Source of the DNA: Bradyrhizobium sp. CCBAU 53421
Lineage (GTDB): Bacteria; Pseudomonadota; Alphaproteobacteria; Rhizobiales; Xanthobacteraceae
Reading direction: 5' to 3'
DNA: 64,000 nucleotides
Assembly: GCF_015291625.1 (NCBI RefSeq)
Contig: NZ_CP030047.1
Coordinates: 2,852,001-2,916,000, forward strand
Shown: positions 1 to 9,350 of the stretch, piece after piece
Position numbering within the stretch: position 1 is the stretch's first letter
Layout: each line of letters starts with the position of its first letter
Notes under the pieces: model-generated
Told to the model about the DNA's origin: nothing
What the model saw: only the letters and a program-made list of their open reading frames with translations
Databases searched by the model: none
Program-made: the position numbers and the translations under genes

Positions 1-1457
1 AGGCGCCGAGCCTGTTCGCCGAGCCGCGCCGGCTGATCGACAAGGACGAGGCGATCGAGCTTCTGACCGGGGCCTTGCCCGATCTCGACACCAGCGAGGT
101 GCGTGACCGCCTGTCGTCGCGCAAGGGCTTCGTCTGGCTGAAGCGCGAGATCTCGCCGAAGCAGCAGAACGACATCCATCGCCTCGGCCTTCCCGGCGTC
201 GGCTTCCTGCGCGAGAACAAGCGCGTCTATCCGACCGGCAACGAGGTCGCTCACCTGATCGGTCTCGTCAACATCGACAACCAGGGCATCGCCGGCATGG
301 AGAAGTGGCTGGACAATAACGGTCTGGCCGATCTGCATCGCGCGGGCTTCGCCACCGACCGGCTGCAGAAGCCGGTGGAGCTGTCGATCGACCTGCGCGT
401 CGAGCACGCGCTGCGCGACGAACTGATCAAGGCGAAGGAGAAGTTCAAGGCGAAGGCCGCCTCCGGCCTCGTGTCGAACGTGCGCACCGGCGAGATCGTG
501 GCGATGGTGTCGCTGCCGGATTTCGACCCGAACAATCCGAAGGAGGCGCACGATCCCGATCGCATCAACCGCCTGACCACCGGCGTCTACGAGATGGGCT
601 CGACCTTCAAGGCGTTCACGCTGGCGATGGCGCTGGACAGCGGCCGGTTCGATCTCAACTCGATGTGGGATGCGCGCGGCCCGCTGCACTACGGCAAGTT
701 CGCGATCCATGACGATCACAACATGGGCCGCATGATCAACATGAAGGAGGTGTTCTACTATTCCTCCAACATCGGCGCCGGGCGCATTGCGCTCGCAATG
801 GGTGTGGACGCGCACAAGGCCTTCCTGCGCAAGATGGGCCAGCTCGAGCGGCTGCGTACCGAACTGCCGGAGAGCGCCTCGCCGATCGTGCCGAAGAAGT
901 GGGGCGAATTGAACACCGTCACCATCTCGTTCGGTCACGGCATCGCGGTGGCGCCGCTGCAGGCGGTGATGGGCATCGACGCGCTGGTCAATGGCGGCTA
1001 CCTGATCCCGCCGACCTTCCTCAAGCGCACCGAGCAGGAAGCGATGGCGCTGGCCAAGCGCGTTATCAAGCCCGAGACCTCGGACAAGATGCGCTATCTG
1101 ATGCGGCTCAACGCCGAGATCGGCACCGCCAAGAAGGCCGACGTCAAGGGCTATTATATCGGCGGCAAGACCGGCACCGCGGAGAAGGTGATCAACGGCC
1201 GCTACGCCAAGAAGCGCGTGCTGAACGCCTTCACCGCGATCCTGCCCGCCGACAATCCGAAATATCAGCTCTTGATCATGCTCGACGAGCCGCAGCCCCT
1301 GAAGGAGACCTATGGTTTCATCACCTCGGGCTGGAATGCGGTGCCGACCGGCGGCAACGTGATCGCCCGAATTGCGCCGCTTTTGGGCGTCGAGCCGCGA
1401 TTCGACCTGCCGCCGTCCGACCGCCTTATTCTTGCGGCATCCAGAACAACCCAGTAA
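1..1457 (+). CDS. ftsI: Peptidoglycan D,D-transpeptidase FtsI (PBP3), 5' end missing
   Basis: Septal penicillin-binding protein that cross-links new peptidoglycan at the division site, working with FtsW. The frame is open from base 3 to the TAA at 1455-1457, so the N-terminal cytoplasmic tail, membrane anchor and part of the dimerisation domain lie upstream of the window. All three transpeptidase motifs are visible: STFK (active-site serine, about base 600), SSN in YYSSNIGAG (about 761) and KTGT in GGKTGTAEK (about 1165). It is the first gene of a dcw cluster, with murE following about 100 bases later on the same strand after a palindromic element. Identity is secure; only the start is unknown. 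Confidence 0.97.
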   Translation, partial: APSLFAEPRRLIDKDEAIELLTGALPDLDTSEVRDRLSSRKGFVWLKREISPKQQNDIHRLGLPGVGFLRENKRVYPTGNEVAHLIGLVNIDNQGIAGMEKWLDNNGLADLHRAGFATDRLQKPVELSIDLRVEHALRDELIKAKEKFKAKAASGLVSNVRTGEIVAMVSLPDFDPNNPKEAHDPDRINRLTTGVYEMGSTFKAFTLAMALDSGRFDLNSMWDARGPLHYGKFAIHDDHNMGRMINMKEVFYYSSNIGAGRIALAMGVDAHKAFLRKMGQLERLRTELPESASPIVPKKWGELNTVTISFGHGIAVAPLQAVMGIDALVNGGYLIPPTFLKRTEQEAMALAKRVIKPETSDKMRYLMRLNAEIGTAKKADVKGYYIGGKTGTAEKVINGRYAKKRVLNAFTAILPADNPKYQLLIMLDEPQPLKETYGFITSGWNAVPTGGNVIARIAPLLGVEPRFDLPPSDRLILAASRTTQ

Positions 1458-1470
1458 GGCGTATATTCAC

Positions 1471-1517
1471 AGCATGATCCGGAAAGGTGTGAAGCGGCTT
1501 TCCGGCTAGATCATGCT
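1471..1517. repeat. Palindromic intergenic element, AGCATGATC family, copy 1
   Basis: AGCATGATC (1471-1479) is mirrored by GATCATGCT (1509-1517), and CCGGAAAG (1479-1486) by CTTTCCGG (1498-1505), giving a long interrupted hairpin in the ftsI-murE gap. A second copy of the same sequence family lies at 62689-62735. No T-run follows, so I read it as a dispersed repeat rather than a classical terminator. Confidence 0.75.
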
Positions 1518-1559
1518 CAAGCGAAGGCGCCAGAACGGCGCCGGCCAGACTGGAAGATC

Positions 1560-3029
1560 ATGAGACTTCGCGACCTCTTCAGCGCCGATGCCACGATCGA
1601 TCCAAGGATCGATCCGAGTGCCGATGAGATCGTCGTCGGCGGGCTTGCGGTCGACAGCCGCGCGGTGAAGCCGGGCGACCTGTTCTTTGCGCTGGCCGGC
1701 AGCAGGACCGACGGCGCGCGCTTCGTCGATGCGGCGATTGCCGCGGGCGCGGTGGCGGTCGCCAGCGACCATCTGCCGCAAGGTCACGCCCGCGTACCGT
1801 TCGTCATCACGCCGAATCCGCGCCGCGCGCTGGCGCTCGCCGCGGCTAAATTCTATCCGCGCCAGCCCGCAACGATCGCGGCGGTGACCGGCACCAGCGG
1901 CAAGACCTCGGTCGCGGCGTTCGCGCGCCAGATCTGGCAGCGGCTCGGTCACTCCTCGGCGAGCATCGGCACCATCGGTCTCGTCTCGGACAAGCGCACC
2001 GTCTACGGCTCGCTGACCACGCCCGATCCGATCGCGCTGCATCGCCAGCTCGACGAGATCGCGCGCGACGGCGTCACGCATCTGGCGTTCGAGGCGTCGT
2101 CGCATGGCCTCGACCAGTATCGGCTCGACGGCGTGCGCATCGAAGCCGGCGGCTTCACCAATCTGTCGCGCGACCACATGGATTATCATCCCGATGTCGC
2201 GCACTACCTCAATGCAAAACTCCGGCTGTTCCGCGATCTCATAGCAAACGGCGGCGCTGCCGTGATCTCGGCCGATCACGACTGCTCGACTGAAGTGATC
2301 GCCGCGGCGCGGGCGAAGGGCCTGCGCATCATCGCGGTTGGCCGCAACGCCGACGCTAGCGAGGGCATCAAGCTCTTGAACGCTGCGATCGAAGGTTTTG
2401 CCCAGAAGCTCATGATCGAACACCGCGGGCGCAAGCACGCGATCCGGCTGCCGCTGGTCGGCGAATTCCAGATCGAGAACGCGCTGGTCGCGGCGGGCCT
2501 TGCGATCGGCACCGGCAGCGCGGCCGATGACGTGTTCGGCACGCTCGAACATCTCGAGGGTGCCAAGGGCCGGCTCGAATTCGTCGGCGAGCACAATGGC
2601 GCGCCGATCTTCGTCGACTACGCCCACAAGCCCGATGCGCTCGCCAAGGCGCTGCAGGCGCTGCGGCCCTATGCGAAGCGCAGGCTGGTCGTGATCTTCG
2701 GCGCCGGCGGCGACCGCGACGCCGGCAAGCGTCCGATCATGGGCGCGATCGCCGCCGAGAATGCCGATCAAATCATCGTCACCGACGACAATCCGCGCAG
2801 CGAGAAGCCCGAGGCGATCCGCGCCGCGATCATGGCGACCGCAAAGGGCGCGCGCGAGATCGGCGACCGCGCCGCGGCGATCCGCGCCGGAATTGCCGGC
2901 CTCGAGCCGGGCGATGCGCTGGTCGTGGCCGGCAAGGGCCACGAGGTCGGGCAGATCGTCGGCGGCACGACGCTACCGTTCAGCGATCATGAAGCGGTCG
3001 CGAATGCATTGGCCGAGGAGGGCGCATGA
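1560..3029 (+). CDS. murE: UDP-MurNAc-L-Ala-D-Glu:meso-diaminopimelate ligase MurE
   Basis: Cytoplasmic Mur ligase that adds the third residue to the peptidoglycan precursor using ATP. The 489-residue protein has the ATP loop TGTSGKTS at about 110-117, and the DNPR motif at 410-413, which in this family indicates meso-diaminopimelate rather than lysine as substrate. Length is normal. The last four bases overlap the murF start (ATGA at 3026), so the two are translationally coupled. Confidence 0.97.
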   Translation: MRLRDLFSADATIDPRIDPSADEIVVGGLAVDSRAVKPGDLFFALAGSRTDGARFVDAAIAAGAVAVASDHLPQGHARVPFVITPNPRRALALAAAKFYPRQPATIAAVTGTSGKTSVAAFARQIWQRLGHSSASIGTIGLVSDKRTVYGSLTTPDPIALHRQLDEIARDGVTHLAFEASSHGLDQYRLDGVRIEAGGFTNLSRDHMDYHPDVAHYLNAKLRLFRDLIANGGAAVISADHDCSTEVIAAARAKGLRIIAVGRNADASEGIKLLNAAIEGFAQKLMIEHRGRKHAIRLPLVGEFQIENALVAAGLAIGTGSAADDVFGTLEHLEGAKGRLEFVGEHNGAPIFVDYAHKPDALAKALQALRPYAKRRLVVIFGAGGDRDAGKRPIMGAIAAENADQIIVTDDNPRSEKPEAIRAAIMATAKGAREIGDRAAAIRAGIAGLEPGDALVVAGKGHEVGQIVGGTTLPFSDHEAVANALAEEGA

Positions 3030-4459
3030 GCACGGTGTTGTGGACCTCGGATGCGATGGCGACGGCAATGCGCGCCGCCACGCAAGGCGCATTGCCGAAC
3101 GGGATCACTGGTCTCTCGATCGACAGCCGCACCATCGCGCCAGGCGATGCGTATTTTGCGATCAAGGGCGACGTCCATGACGGCCACGCCTTCGTCGAGG
3201 CGGCGCTGAAAGCCGGCGCCGGGCTCGCCGTGGTCGAGACAGCGCAGCGCGAAAAGTTTCCCGCCGATGCACCGCTGCTCGTGGTCGACGACGTGCTCGC
3301 CGGCCTCGTCGAGCTCGCGCATGCCTCGCGCGCGCGGCTTAACGCGCAGATCATCGCGGTGACGGGTTCGGTCGGCAAGACCTCGACCAAAGAGGCGCTG
3401 CGCCGCGTGCTGTCGGCGCAGGGCGAGACCCACGCCTCGGTCGCCTCGTTCAACAATCACTGGGGCGTGCCGCTCTCGCTGGCGCGCTGCCCGGCGAGCG
3501 CGCGCTTTGCGGTGTTCGAGATCGGCATGAACCATGCCGGCGAGATCACGCCGCTGGTCAAGATGGTGCGGCCGCACGTCGCAATCGTCACCACGATCGA
3601 GCCGGTGCATCTGGAATTCTTTGCTGGGCTCCAGGCGATCGCCGACGCCAAGGCGGAGATCTTTTCAGGCGTCGAGCCCGGCGGCGCGGTCGTGCTCAAC
3701 CGCGACAACGGGCAATTCGCGCGGCTGCAAAAGCAGGCGAAGAAGGCCGGCATCTCGCGCATCGTCTCGTTCGGCATCGACAAGCGCGCCGAGGCGCGGC
3801 TGATCGACCTCTCGCTGCACGCGACCTGCTCGGCGGTGCATGCCGATATTCTCGACCACGACATCACCTACAAGATCGGCATGCCGGGCCAGCACATGGC
3901 GATGAACTCGCTCGCGGTGCTCGCGGGCGCCTCGCTGCTCGGCGCCGATATCGCGCGCGCGGCGCTGTCGCTGTCGCAGCTCGAGGCGCCGACCGGCCGC
4001 GGTCTTCGCCGCACGCTCGAGGTCGGCCATGGCGAGGCGACGCTGATCGACGAGAGCTACAACGCCAACCCGGCTTCGATGGGTGCCGCGCTCAACGTGC
4101 TCGGCCAGGCCCAGACCGGCCCGCATGGCCGCCGCATTGCGGTGCTCGGCGACATGCTCGAACTCGGGCCGACCGGGCCCGATCTGCACCGCGGCCTCAA
4201 CGAGGCCGTGACCGCCAACCGCATCGACCTCGTATATTGTTGTGGTCCGCTGATGCGGAATCTGTGGGACGCCCTTTCCACCGGCAAGCGGGGAGGCTAT
4301 GCCGAGAGCTCGGCGGCGCTCGAAGCGCAGGCGGTCGCCGTGGTCCGTGCCGGTGACGTGATCATGGTGAAGGGCTCGCTGGGATCGAAGATGAAGCTCA
4401 TTGTCAGCGCGCTGGAAAAACGCTTCCCCGACAAGGCCGCGCACGAAGAAGCGGTATAG
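3026..4459 (+). CDS. murF: UDP-MurNAc-tripeptide:D-Ala-D-Ala ligase MurF
   Basis: Completes the UDP-MurNAc-pentapeptide by adding the D-Ala-D-Ala dipeptide made by Ddl. The 477-residue protein shows the Mur-ligase ATP loop GSVGKTSTKEAL, the central-domain stretch FNNHWGVPLSLA that is characteristic of MurF, EIGMNHAGEI, and the C-terminal DESYNANPASM motif. It starts inside the murE stop codon and is followed by mraY after 10 bases. Length and order are standard. Confidence 0.97.
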   Translation: MSTVLWTSDAMATAMRAATQGALPNGITGLSIDSRTIAPGDAYFAIKGDVHDGHAFVEAALKAGAGLAVVETAQREKFPADAPLLVVDDVLAGLVELAHASRARLNAQIIAVTGSVGKTSTKEALRRVLSAQGETHASVASFNNHWGVPLSLARCPASARFAVFEIGMNHAGEITPLVKMVRPHVAIVTTIEPVHLEFFAGLQAIADAKAEIFSGVEPGGAVVLNRDNGQFARLQKQAKKAGISRIVSFGIDKRAEARLIDLSLHATCSAVHADILDHDITYKIGMPGQHMAMNSLAVLAGASLLGADIARAALSLSQLEAPTGRGLRRTLEVGHGEATLIDESYNANPASMGAALNVLGQAQTGPHGRRIAVLGDMLELGPTGPDLHRGLNEAVTANRIDLVYCCGPLMRNLWDALSTGKRGGYAESSAALEAQAVAVVRAGDVIMVKGSLGSKMKLIVSALEKRFPDKAAHEEAV

Positions 4460-4469
4460 GACCCTTTGA

Positions 4470-5576
4470 ATGTTCTACTGGTTGATCGAACTGTCCAACA
4501 CCGTTCCGGGGTTTGGGGCATTCCGCAGCGCCCTGAACGTGTTCCGCTACATCACCTTCCGCACCGGCGGCGCGATGGTGACCGGCGCGCTGTTCGTGTT
4601 CCTGTTCGGGCCCTGGATCATCGATCACTTGAGGCTGCGGCAGGGCAAGGGCCAGCCGATCCGCGCCGATGGTCCGCAGTCGCATCTGATCTCCAAGAAG
4701 GGCACGCCCACCATGGGCGGGTTGATGATCCTGTCCGGACTCGTGGTGTCGACGCTGCTCTGGGCCAACCCGCTCAATCCCTATGTCTGGATCGTGCTGG
4801 CGGTGACGCTCGGCTTCGGCTTCGTCGGCTTCTATGACGATTATTTGAAGGTGACGAAGCAGTCGCACAGCGGCTTCGCCGGCAAGCTGCGGCTGCTGAT
4901 CGAGGCGGTGATCGGGCTTGCCGCCTGCTACGCGCTGGTCCGGCTCGGGCGCGACGTATCCTCGACCTCGCTCGTGATTCCGTTCTTCAAGGACCTCGTG
5001 ATCAACTTCGGCTGGTTCTTCGTGATCTTCGGCGCCTTCGTGATGGTCGGCGCCGGCAACGCGGTCAACCTGACCGACGGCCTCGACGGTCTTGCCATCG
5101 TGCCGGTGATGATCGCCGCCGCGAGCTTCGGCATGATCTCGTATCTGACCGGCAACGCGGTGTTCTCGGATTATCTGCAGATCAATTACGTCGCCGGCAC
5201 CGGCGAACTGGCGGTGCTGTGCGGCGCGGTGCTTGGCGCGGGCCTGGGCTTTCTCTGGTTCAACGCGCCGCCTGCCTCGATCTTCATGGGTGATACCGGC
5301 TCGCTCGCGCTCGGCGGCATGCTCGGGGCCACCGCGGTTGCGGTGAAGCACGAGATCGTGCTGGCCGTGATCGGCGGCCTGTTCGTGCTGGAGGCGGTCT
5401 CGGTCATCGTCCAGGTCACCTCGTTCAAGCTCACCGGCAAGCGCGTGTTCCGGATGGCGCCGCTGCACCATCATTTCGAGCAGAAAGGCTGGACCGAGCC
5501 GCAGATCGTGATCCGGTTCTGGATCATCTCGGTGATGCTGGCGCTCGCCGGCCTCTCCACCCTCAAGCTGCGCTGA
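4470..5576 (+). CDS. mraY: Phospho-MurNAc-pentapeptide transferase MraY
   Basis: Integral membrane enzyme that transfers phospho-MurNAc-pentapeptide from UDP to undecaprenyl phosphate, producing lipid I. The 368-residue protein carries the family signatures: the aspartates of [10 protein letters not shown], the [14 protein letters not shown] motif, [11 protein letters not shown] and the C-terminal [11 protein letters not shown] histidine motif. Multiple hydrophobic segments are evident. It lies 10 bases after murF and 8 bases before murD, consistent with a single operon. Confidence 0.97.
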   Translation: MFYWLIELSNTVPGFGAFRSALNVFRYITFRTGGAMVTGALFVFLFGPWIIDHLRLRQGKGQPIRADGPQSHLISKKGTPTMGGLMILSGLVVSTLLWANPLNPYVWIVLAVTLGFGFVGFYDDYLKVTKQSHSGFAGKLRLLIEAVIGLAACYALVRLGRDVSSTSLVIPFFKDLVINFGWFFVIFGAFVMVGAGNAVNLTDGLDGLAIVPVMIAAASFGMISYLTGNAVFSDYLQINYVAGTGELAVLCGAVLGAGLGFLWFNAPPASIFMGDTGSLALGGMLGATAVAVKHEIVLAVIGGLFVLEAVSVIVQVTSFKLTGKRVFRMAPLHHHFEQKGWTEPQIVIRFWIISVMLALAGLSTLKLR

Positions 5577-5584
5577 GCGCCGCC

Positions 5585-6985
5585 ATGATCCCGGTCACCT
5601 CCTTCTCGGGCAAGACGGTCGCAGTGTTCGGGCTCGGCGGCTCCGGGCTCGCGAGCTGCCATGCGCTGAAAGCCGGCGGTGCGGAGGTGATCGCGGCCGA
5701 CGACAACGCCGACAACGTCGCCAAGGCGGCGCAGGCGGGCTTCACCACTGCTGATCTCCGCACCGTGTCGTGGGCGAATTTCGCCGCACTGATCCTGACC
5801 CCCGGCGCGCCGCTGACCCATCCGGCGCCGCACTGGAGCGTGCTGAAGGCGCGCGAGGCGGGCTGCGAGGTGATCGGCGACGTCGAATTGTTCTGTCGCG
5901 AGCGGCGCCGTCACGCGCCGAACGCGCCATTCGTCGCCATCACCGGCACCAACGGCAAGTCGACCACCACGGCGCTGATCGCGCATCTGATGAAGGTTGC
6001 CGGTTACGACACCCAGATGGGCGGCAATATCGGCACCGCGATCCTGTCGCTCGAGCCGCCGCGCATGGGTCGTGTCCATGTGATCGAGATGTCGTCCTAC
6101 CAGATCGACCTCGCACCGTCGCTCGATCCGTCGGTCGGCATCCTGATCAACATCAGCGAGGACCACATCGATCGCCACGGCACGCTGGCGCATTACGCTG
6201 CGGTCAAGGAGCGGCTGGTCGCCGGCGTCCAGGCCGGCGGCACCGCGATCGTGGGTGTCGATGACGGCTGGTGCCGCGACATCGCCGACCGGCTGGATCG
6301 CGCCGGCAAGCGCGTGGTGCGCATCTCCGTGAAGAACCCGCTGCCCGACGGCCTCTATGTCGAGCACGAGACCATCGTGCGCGCCCAGGGCGCGGCGCGC
6401 AGCGAGGTCGCGCGTCTCGGCGGCATCGGCTCGCTGCGCGGCCTGCACAATGCGCAGAACGCCGCCTGCGCCTCGGCCTGTACGCTCGCGATGGGGATCG
6501 CGACCGACGTGCTGCAGAACGGGCTGCGCAGCTTCCCGGGTCTGGCGCATCGCATGGAGCAGGTCGGCCGCCGCGGCAATGTGCTGTTCGTCAACGACTC
6601 CAAGGGCACCAACGCCGATGCCGCCGCGCATGCGCTGTCGTCGTTCGCCGACATCTACTGGATCGCCGGCGGCAAGCCGAAGGCCGGCGGCATCACCAGC
6701 CTGACTGGCTATTTCCCGCGCATCCGCAAGGCCTATCTGATCGGCGAGGCGGCGGCCGAGTTCTCCGGCACGCTCGGCGACCGCGTTCCGCACGAGACGT
6801 CCGGCACGCTCGACGTCGCGATCGCCAGCGCCGCGCGCGATGCGGAGGCGTCGGGTTTGGCCGAGGCCGTCGTGCTGCTGTCGCCGGCCTGCGCCTCGTT
6901 CGACCAGTACCGCAATTTCGAAATCCGCGGCACCGCCTTCCGCGACATCGTCCAGGCACTGCCCGGCGTCAAGCCGGTGGTGTGA
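5585..6985 (+). CDS. murD: UDP-MurNAc-L-alanine:D-glutamate ligase MurD
   Basis: Cytoplasmic ligase adding D-glutamate as the second stem-peptide residue. The 466-residue protein starts with a Rossmann-type [13 protein letters not shown], has the ATP loop [21 protein letters not shown], and the C-terminal [11 protein letters not shown] and [11 protein letters not shown] motifs of MurD. Length is slightly above the E. coli enzyme, as usual in Alphaproteobacteria. In most related clusters ftsW follows directly; here a DUF4291 gene and repeats intervene. Confidence 0.97.
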   Translation: MIPVTSFSGKTVAVFGLGGSGLASCHALKAGGAEVIAADDNADNVAKAAQAGFTTADLRTVSWANFAALILTPGAPLTHPAPHWSVLKAREAGCEVIGDVELFCRERRRHAPNAPFVAITGTNGKSTTTALIAHLMKVAGYDTQMGGNIGTAILSLEPPRMGRVHVIEMSSYQIDLAPSLDPSVGILINISEDHIDRHGTLAHYAAVKERLVAGVQAGGTAIVGVDDGWCRDIADRLDRAGKRVVRISVKNPLPDGLYVEHETIVRAQGAARSEVARLGGIGSLRGLHNAQNAACASACTLAMGIATDVLQNGLRSFPGLAHRMEQVGRRGNVLFVNDSKGTNADAAAHALSSFADIYWIAGGKPKAGGITSLTGYFPRIRKAYLIGEAAAEFSGTLGDRVPHETSGTLDVAIASAARDAEASGLAEAVVLLSPACASFDQYRNFEIRGTAFRDIVQALPGVKPVV

Positions 6986-6990
6986 GGTCT

Positions 6991-7073
6991 GTAGGGCGGA
7001 TTAGCGTGAGCGTAATCCGCCATTGGTGCCGCAAGCTGAGTGGCGGATTACGCCTTCGGCTAATCCGCCCTAC
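6991..7073. repeat. REP-like inverted repeat, GTAGGGCGGATTAG family
   Basis: Outer arms GTAGGGCGGATTAG (6991-7004) and CTAATCCGCCCTAC (7060-7073) are perfect 14-base complements. Inner arms CGTAATCCGCCA (7011-7022) and TGGCGGATTACG (7041-7052) are also perfect complements. The transcript could fold into one long rod or two short hairpins. It sits at the left edge of the segment inserted between murD and ftsW. I know this type as a dispersed REP-like element of Bradyrhizobium and relatives. Confidence 0.85.
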
Positions 7074-7130
7074 GAACTGCCGCGGCGCTCCGAATTGCCG
7101 TATGCCGCGCCGGGACGTAAGTTGCGGGTC

Positions 7131-7697
7131 ATGAATGACATCCCGCAGCACCAGATTCGTGCCGTCTACGACGAGCACACGATCCGTATCTATCAGGCTT
7201 ACAACAATGAGATCGCCGACGCTGCCTTGGCCGCCGGCGCGTTCGTCTCGCCGCCCTTCAGCATGACGCGAATGACATGGATCAAGCCGTCATTTCTATG
7301 GATGATGTATCGCGCCGGATGGGGCTTCAAGGACGCCGGGCAAAACCGGATTCTTGCGATCGACATCACGCGCGAGGGCTTTGAGTGGGCGTTGGCGCAT
7401 AGCTGTCCAAGTCATCCCGATCCAGCGATGAGCAAGGATGATTGGGAAAAGCTAAAGGCCAATTCGCCTGTGCGAATTCAATGGGACCCGGAACGCGATC
7501 TGCATCTTCAGCCGCTGCCGCATCGTGCTATCCAGATTGGGATCGGCGGCGAAGCGGTGCAGCGCTATGTCGGCCAGTGGATTCGAAAGATTACAGACGT
7601 GACCGAACTCGCGCACACAATTCACGACCTGGTCGAGCGCGGCCGGCTCGATCAGGCACAGGCCGCGCTGCCCATCGAGCATGCCTACGTTAAGTAG
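7131..7697 (+). CDS. DUF4291 domain protein inserted in the dcw cluster
   Basis: Protein of 188 residues of unknown function. It looks like the DUF4291 family throughout: IRAVYDEHTIRIYQAYN at the start, FSMTRMTWIKPSFLWMMYR in the middle, QWDPERDLHLQPLPHRAIQIGI later. The in-frame ATG at 7131 matches the usual family N-terminus (MNDIPQHQIRAVYDE); an upstream GTG-type start at 7023 would lie inside the REP element, so I reject it. No signal peptide or membrane segment. Base composition is visibly more AT-rich than in the adjacent mur genes. Not a known cell-wall gene; its position between murD and ftsW suggests acquisition or insertion. Confidence 0.8.
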   Translation: MNDIPQHQIRAVYDEHTIRIYQAYNNEIADAALAAGAFVSPPFSMTRMTWIKPSFLWMMYRAGWGFKDAGQNRILAIDITREGFEWALAHSCPSHPDPAMSKDDWEKLKANSPVRIQWDPERDLHLQPLPHRAIQIGIGGEAVQRYVGQWIRKITDVTELAHTIHDLVERGRLDQAQAALPIEHAYVK

Positions 7698-7757
7698 GAC
7701 GGGTTAGCGCACACCGAACAAGCTGTTTGACAGCTTGAATCGAGAATCATCGTCATC

Positions 7758-7879
7758 GTCGTCCCGGCGAAGGCCGAGACCCATAGCCACCGCTGCAAAT
7801 GGTTGCGTGACGCTGGAACGACGAGTCCCGTTCACAACGTCCGCCGCGGCGTATGGGTCCCAACCTTCGCCGGGACGAC
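7758..7879. repeat. GTCGTCC-type hairpin element, unit 1
   Basis: Arms GTCGTCCCGGCGAAGG (7758-7773) and CCTTCGCCGGGACGAC (7864-7879) are perfect 16-base complements enclosing about 90 bases. A second, diverged unit starts 31 bases downstream. Typical of dispersed noncoding repeats in Bradyrhizobium-like genomes. Confidence 0.8.
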
Positions 7880-7910
7880 TTGGGGATACAGGCTGCGCCG
7901 CGCAATCGGT

Positions 7911-8031
7911 GTCGTCCTGGCGAAGGTCGGGACCCATTACCCCGAATCTCAATTGTTGTGCCACGCTGGGGTCGCGATCCCGTTCACAACCAAAGGCGGT
8001 GGTTATGGGCCCTGGCTTTCGCCAGGACGAC
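7911..8031. repeat. GTCGTCC-type hairpin element, unit 2
   Basis: Arms GTCGTCCTGGCGAAGG (7911-7926) and CTTTCGCCAGGACGAC (8016-8031) pair at 15 of 16 positions. Size (121 bases) nearly equals unit 1 (122 bases), and internal words such as GACCCAT and GTTCACAAC are shared, so the two are members of one family placed in tandem. Confidence 0.8.
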
Positions 8032-8163
8032 GGTTGTGTGTGACGACACCGAACGTGTCGCGAGCCATCAAATGACCTCCCTCAAAAGTTACCCATCCCG
8101 TTAACCCCTTGGAAACCATCCTGCGCCACGAATGGACGTTATCTCTGCCATCTGGGGACGCCC

Positions 8164-9315
8164 ATGCTCGCCCGTGACCAACGCACCCCGTTCTCGGACT
8201 GGTGGTGGACCGTCGACAAGTTACTGCTTGTCGCGATCGCCGCGTTGATGCTGGCCGGCGTTATCCTGTCGCTGGCGGCGAGCCCGCCGGTCGCGACCCG
8301 GATCGGGCTCGACCCGTTCCACTTCTTCAACCGCCACGTCATGTTCCTGGTGCCGTCGCTGATCGTGCTGATCGGGGTGTCTTTCATGACGCCGCGGCAG
8401 ATCCGGCGCACCGCGCTGATCGTGTTCGCGGTGGCGATCGCGCTGATCGTGCTCACGCTCTTGATCGGGCCCGAGGTCAAGGGCTCGCGGCGCTGGATCA
8501 CGCTGCTCGGCGTCAACATCCAGGCTTCCGAGGCCGCCAAGCCCGCCTTCGTGATCGTCGCGGCCTGGCTGTTTGCGGAATCGACCAAGCGGCCGGAGAT
8601 GCCGGCGACCTCGATGGCGCTGGTGCTGCTGATGACGTTGGTCACGCTGCTGGTGATGGAGCCCGACTTCGGCCAGACCATGCTGATCCTCACCGTGTGG
8701 GGCGCGCTGTTCTTCATCGCCGGCATGCGGATGATCTGGGTGTTCGGGCTGGCCGGCGCGGCGGGCGCGGGCCTGTTCGGCGCCTATCTGCTGGTGCCGC
8801 ACGTCGCCGGCCGCATCAAGCGCTTCATGAACCCGGCCTCCGGCGACACCTTCCAGGTCGACACCGCGATGGAGGCGTTCTGGAACGGCGGCTGGTTCGG
8901 TCTCGGACCCGGTGAGGGAATTGCAAAACGCAGCCTGCCGGACAGCCACACCGATTTCGTGTTCGCAGTCGCCGCGGAAGAATTCGGCATCATCCTCTGC
9001 CTGATGCTGGTCGCGCTGTTCGGCTTCATCGTGATCCGCACGCTGACGCGAGCCTATGCCACCGAGGACATGTTCTCGCGCTTTGCTGCCTCGGGGCTTG
9101 CGATCCTGTTCGGCGTGCAGGCGACCATCAACATGGCGGTCAATCTGCAACTGATCCCGGCCAAGGGCATGACGCTGCCGTTCATCTCCTATGGCGGCTC
9201 CTCGTTCGTGTCACTCGCTTATGGCGTCGGCATGATGCTGGCGCTGACGCGGCAGCGGCCGCGTACCGAGATCGAATCGATGGAAGGCGCCAGCGCTCAG
9301 CGCGCCTACGCGTAG
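8164..9315 (+). CDS. ftsW: Septal peptidoglycan glycosyltransferase FtsW
   Basis: SEDS-family polytopic membrane protein that polymerises glycan strands at the septum with FtsI. The 383-residue protein has many hydrophobic helices, the GSRRWITLLGVNIQASE loop typical of FtsW/RodA, and the C-terminal LIPAKGMTLPFISYGGSS signature. A weak GGGGACG precedes the ATG at 8164. It restarts the dcw order after the DUF4291 interruption and is followed by murG after 35 bases. Confidence 0.96.
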   Translation: MLARDQRTPFSDWWWTVDKLLLVAIAALMLAGVILSLAASPPVATRIGLDPFHFFNRHVMFLVPSLIVLIGVSFMTPRQIRRTALIVFAVAIALIVLTLLIGPEVKGSRRWITLLGVNIQASEAAKPAFVIVAAWLFAESTKRPEMPATSMALVLLMTLVTLLVMEPDFGQTMLILTVWGALFFIAGMRMIWVFGLAGAAGAGLFGAYLLVPHVAGRIKRFMNPASGDTFQVDTAMEAFWNGGWFGLGPGEGIAKRSLPDSHTDFVFAVAAEEFGIILCLMLVALFGFIVIRTLTRAYATEDMFSRFAASGLAILFGVQATINMAVNLQLIPAKGMTLPFISYGGSSFVSLAYGVGMMLALTRQRPRTEIESMEGASAQRAYA

Positions 9316-9350
9316 GTGACTGTAAAGGCCGTGTCGGTTATCTGAAAGTC

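Larger units (their letters stand above)
7698..8163. other. Noncoding stretch before ftsW, mostly repeats
   Basis: The 466-base gap contains two related hairpin units (listed separately) and then about 130 bases of unique sequence before ftsW. The unique part includes GTTAAC at 8100-8105, a hexamer that recurs in the gaps before ftsQ, lpxC and bamD. A promoter for ftsW is plausible here but I cannot define -35/-10 boxes. Confidence 0.6.
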
